Shown here in pieces: positions 55,023 through 57,189 of a stretch of DNA of 57,189 nt. The notes beneath the pieces were generated by a model. That model saw nothing but the letters and a program-made list of their open reading frames with translations. It did no database searches and was not told where the DNA came from. Origin of the DNA: Prevotella sp. (GTDB lineage Bacteria > Bacteroidota > Bacteroidia > Bacteroidales > Bacteroidaceae); the NCBI GenBank assembly GCA_022511045.1, contig JAFLSF010000007.1, positions 1 to 57,189 of the forward strand. Direction: 5' to 3'. A program made the position numbers and the translations under genes. The stretch's first letter is position 1, and each line of letters starts with the position of its first letter.

Positions 55023-56270
55023 ATGTCTCTATCTCTTTTCCTTGCTAAAAGAATCTACCATGCCGACAGCGACAACCAGCAGGTCAGCAAGCCCGTTGTG
55101 CGCATTGCCACGATTGGAGTAGCCATCGGACTGGCCGTCATGATAGTCACCGTCAGTGTGGTGTTAGGTTTCAAGCATACTATACGTAATAAGGTTGTAG
55201 GGTTCGGCAGCCATATACAAATCACCAACTTCCTCAACTATCAGAATTCCATCCCCGCCCCGATAGCATTTTCCGACTCGCTGCTATATCGTCTTCAGCA
55301 CACGAAAAATGTAAGCCACGTGGCGCACTACGCCCAGACACAGGGCATCCTCAAGACGGACAGCGACTTCTTGGGTGTCGTCTTCAAGGGTGTTGGCGAG
55401 GACTACAACCTGTCCTTTCTGCGCGAATGTTTGCAAGAGGGTACGCTACCTAAGTTCAGTAGCCAAAAGAGTTCCTACCAGTTGGTTATATCGCGCACAA
55501 TGGCCGACAAGCTGCAATTGGGCGTTGGAGACAAGGTGTATGCCTATTTTATAACTGATGACGATGTGCGGGCACGACGATTCACCGTCTGCGCCATCTA
55601 CCAGAGCAACATGAAGCAGTTTGACGACGCCTTGTGTATCACCGACTTGCGTACGGCCGCTAAACTGAACGGATGGGCTGACGACCAATATAGTGGACTG
55701 GAACTGCAAGTCGCCGACATCGGCCAATTAGACGAAACGGCAAGGGCGGTGAACAACGAGGTGAAACCACTGACTGACAGCTATGGCGAGCAATATACGT
55801 CGCAAACTATCTTTGAGGCATATCCTCAGGTATTCACATGGCTTTCGCTACTCGACATCAACGTGTGGATTATCCTTGCGCTGATGGTGGCTGTGGCAGG
55901 ATTTACCATGATTAGCGGACTGCTTATCATCATTCTGGAACGGACACAAATGATAGGACTGCTCAAAGCCCTCGGAGCCCGCAACAAGACCGTGCGCCGC
56001 ACTTTCCTATGGTTCAGTGTCTTTATCATCGGTACAGGCTTGATAGCAGGCAACATCATAGGTATTGGGCTTGTGCTACTACAACAATACACAGGATTTG
56101 TACGTCTCGACCCTGCCAGCTACTACGTTTCTACCGCTCCCGTAGAACTGAACATACCGCTGGTCATTGCCCTGAACGTAGCAACCCTCATTATCACCGT
56201 TTTCGTGCTCATTGCACCCAGCTATTTCGTGGCCAAGATACATCCAGCACGAGCCATACGTTTTGAATGA
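55023..56270 (+). CDS. ABC permease of LolC/LolE type
   Basis: This 415-residue permease starts LFLAKRIYHADSDNQQVSKPVVRIATIGVAIGLAVMIVTVSVVLGF, with a first membrane helix at about residues 26-49, a large periplasmic MacB-PCD domain (about 50-265), and three C-terminal helices of the FtsX domain (DINVWIILALMVAVAGFTMI, LLIIILERTQMIGLLKALGA, PSYFVAKIHPARAIRFE). The LLKALGA and N-terminal AKRI patterns fit LolC/E of the lipoprotein release system. No ATPase gene (lolD) is adjacent. The LolA-like protein encoded next supports a lipoprotein-sorting role. Confidence 0.9.
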   Translation: MSLSLFLAKRIYHADSDNQQVSKPVVRIATIGVAIGLAVMIVTVSVVLGFKHTIRNKVVGFGSHIQITNFLNYQNSIPAPIAFSDSLLYRLQHTKNVSHVAHYAQTQGILKTDSDFLGVVFKGVGEDYNLSFLRECLQEGTLPKFSSQKSSYQLVISRTMADKLQLGVGDKVYAYFITDDDVRARRFTVCAIYQSNMKQFDDALCITDLRTAAKLNGWADDQYSGLELQVADIGQLDETARAVNNEVKPLTDSYGEQYTSQTIFEAYPQVFTWLSLLDINVWIILALMVAVAGFTMISGLLIIILERTQMIGLLKALGARNKTVRRTFLWFSVFIIGTGLIAGNIIGIGLVLLQQYTGFVRLDPASYYVSTAPVELNIPLVIALNVATLIITVFVLIAPSYFVAKIHPARAIRFE

Positions 56271-56289
56271 CGAAAAAGTAGAAAACTTT

Positions 56290-56321
56290 CTTGGCTGTTT
56301 CTCCACTAATTCGTACCTTTG
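56290..56321 (+). promoter_or_regulatory. Promoter of the LolA-like gene
   Basis: A CTTG-type -33 box (56290-56293), 20 bases, then TACCTTTG (56314-56321), followed by C, nine bases before the ATG at 56331. Confidence 0.75.
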
Positions 56322-56330
56322 CACCCCAAT

Positions 56331-56948
56331 ATGAAACAACTCTATATCATCATTGGAATATTGTGGCTGACACTGACCCTGCAGGCACAGACCAAAGAAA
56401 CACCCAATGCACAGCAGGCACGACGCGTATTCAACGAAGCCTACCAGAAAGTATATGGCGAACAAGGCTCGCAACTGCACTATAAAGTAAACATTATAGG
56501 CATCTACAAGACCGAGGGCACCATCTGGACCAAAGGCAAGAAAAGCAAGTTCATAGACGAGAAATACATTGCGTGGAACAACGATGTAACGTACTATCGG
56601 CTGGAACGTAAAAAGAACACCGTGACCATCTATAGTGCCCACTCTGACGAACGTGACAAATATGCCACCAAGTTCAAGTTCAACCCCGACAACTACACCT
56701 ACAGCATACAGGAGGCTGACGAAGGATATTACATCACACTGAAGGCAAAAAAGGGTGTGAAGGGCATCAAGGAGGCTCGCTGTCTGCTGGACAAGAAACA
56801 CCGCTATCCCGTGAGCGTACGCGTCAAGGTAGGCATCTTCCATACCACCATCAAGATAAGCGATTTCAAGGTTGGCGGCATCAACGACGACCTGTTCGAG
56901 TTCCCCAAAGAAAAATACAAGAACTGCAAATACGACGACAAGAGGTAA
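56331..56948 (+). CDS. LolA-like periplasmic protein
   Basis: This protein of about 205 residues has a signal peptide (MKQLYIIIGILWLTLTLQAQ). A beta-rich domain resembling the LolA/LolB fold follows (for example GTIWTKGKKSKFIDEKYIAWNNDVTYYRLERKKNTVTIY) and ends in DDLFEFPKEKYKNCKYDDKR. Proteins like this are frequent beside Lol permeases in Bacteroidales and are thought to carry lipoproteins across the periplasm. This is a fold-level guess. The start at 56331 fits the signal peptide and follows the promoter. The reading frame can be extended four codons upstream through a TTG, but that would run into the -7 element. Confidence 0.75.
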   Translation: MKQLYIIIGILWLTLTLQAQTKETPNAQQARRVFNEAYQKVYGEQGSQLHYKVNIIGIYKTEGTIWTKGKKSKFIDEKYIAWNNDVTYYRLERKKNTVTIYSAHSDERDKYATKFKFNPDNYTYSIQEADEGYYITLKAKKGVKGIKEARCLLDKKHRYPVSVRVKVGIFHTTIKISDFKVGGINDDLFEFPKEKYKNCKYDDKR

Positions 56949-56974
56949 GTTCGTGAGGAGTATGCACACCCCGA

Positions 56975-57077
56975 GCGCGGACTATCCGCACCATGAGTGC
57001 GGAGTATGCGGACAAGGAGTGCGGACTATCCGCACTATGAGCGTGGACTATCCTCACCTCGGATGAGGACTAAAAAG
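56975..57077. repeat. 22-bp palindromic tandem array, family A copy 3
   Basis: Units start at 56975, 56997, 57019 and 57041, with a partial unit at 57063-57077 ending GAGGACTAAAAAG. Unit 1 (ending CACCATGA) and unit 2 (TATGCGGACAAGGA) match copy 2 in order, and the right edge resembles the right edge of copy 2 (GGGGACTATAAAG). It follows the LolA-like gene by 26 bp. Confidence 0.92.
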
Positions 57078-57083
57078 TAGTTT

Positions 57084-57115
57084 CCCCCATTTTCCCCACT
57101 TTCCCCATTTCCCCC
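57084..57115. other. C-run tract, possible G-quadruplex on the minus strand
   Basis: Four runs of four to five C (57084-57088, 57094-57097, 57103-57106, 57111-57115) are separated by five, five and four bases. On the minus strand these are four G runs with short A-rich loops. It lies just after the family A array. The remaining bases to the window end are A/T-rich with nothing recognised. Confidence 0.7.
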
Positions 57116-57189
57116 ACGACTTGGGGAAAATTGTTTGTTGTGGCTTTTATATCAGTATTGTTATTACTAACTATATTATTATCAATAAC

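Noticed and set aside
56079..56969. 296-codon minus-strand reading frame opposite the LolE-like and LolA-like genes
   Set aside because: It is a shadow of two convincing plus-strand genes, and its hydrophobic composition follows from the opposite strand.

Overview
The window reads as a chromosome segment from a Bacteroidales bacterium, most likely Prevotella-like. Many genes sit behind the Bacteroidetes vegetative promoter form (TTTG, about 20 bp, then TAnnTTTG) with no obvious Shine-Dalgarno sequence. Three proteins end in type IX secretion (T9SS) sorting tails and a T9SS Plug-type protein is present. The histidine kinase, DUF4494 and Reg_prop/AraC proteins are also of Bacteroidales type. 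No tRNA, rRNA, transposase, integrase or CRISPR array was recognised.

Layout. 0.2-2.0 kb (+): a membrane-anchored Ser/Thr kinase overlapped by a small putative DNA-binding protein. 2.2-6.6 kb (-): an unusual two-module sensor histidine kinase, a response regulator and a small AbgT-like membrane protein. 6.7-13.0 kb: a hexuronate (KDG) cluster, with eda and kdgK leftward and a LacI-type regulator, uxaA, an NhaC-family transporter and a small unknown gene rightward. 13.1-16.2 kb (-): a glycosyltransferase/GH25 lysozyme fusion and mtaB. 16.4-18.4 kb: a small lipoprotein gene, the rpsF-rpsR-rplI operon and a small membrane protein. 18.4-20.1 kb (+): a Y-family DNA polymerase coupled to a YolD-like small protein. 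20.3-26.8 kb (+): a TolC/MacA/MacB-type efflux operon continuing into ruvC and a tandem ABC ATPase. 26.9-30.9 kb (+): clpC and gdhA. 31-35.7 kb (-): a type III restriction-modification pair in res-mod order. 36.1-44.4 kb (-): three secreted T9SS cargo proteins (LRR protein, subtilisin-like protease, unknown). 44.6-48.5 kb: thrS, a lipoprotein, and the divergent T9SS Plug protein. 48.5-53.6 kb (-): a membrane-spanning propeller/AraC regulator, a YggS PLP protein, a DUF4494 protein and a pseudokinase. 53.8-56.9 kb (+): a PLP aminotransferase, a LolC/E-like permease and a LolA-like periplasmic protein.

The most unusual signal is non-coding. Five intergenic regions carry short tandem arrays with the same 22-bp period (two helical turns) but three unrelated sequences. 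Family A occurs three times, with units in the same order and a conserved right edge, and its core is the palindrome GTGCGGA-CTA-TCCGCAC. Family B is built on GTATACAA-G-TTGTATAC and family C on ATAGGCCTC. I do not recognise this as a described repeat class. Other points worth a second look are the kinase/pseudokinase pair, the GT2-GH25 fusion with an internal secretion signal, a sigma-54-type promoter just upstream of clpC, several probably leaderless genes, and a duplicated hairpin whose stem pairs fully only in minus-strand RNA.

Functionally the window joins uronate catabolism, envelope export (TolC/Mac efflux, Lol-like proteins, T9SS cargo and Plug), DNA repair (RuvC, Y-family polymerase) and protein quality control (ClpC) with several signalling proteins. 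Gene starts were moved downstream from the longest reading frame where a promoter lies inside the longer frame or a signal peptide or family start decides it.
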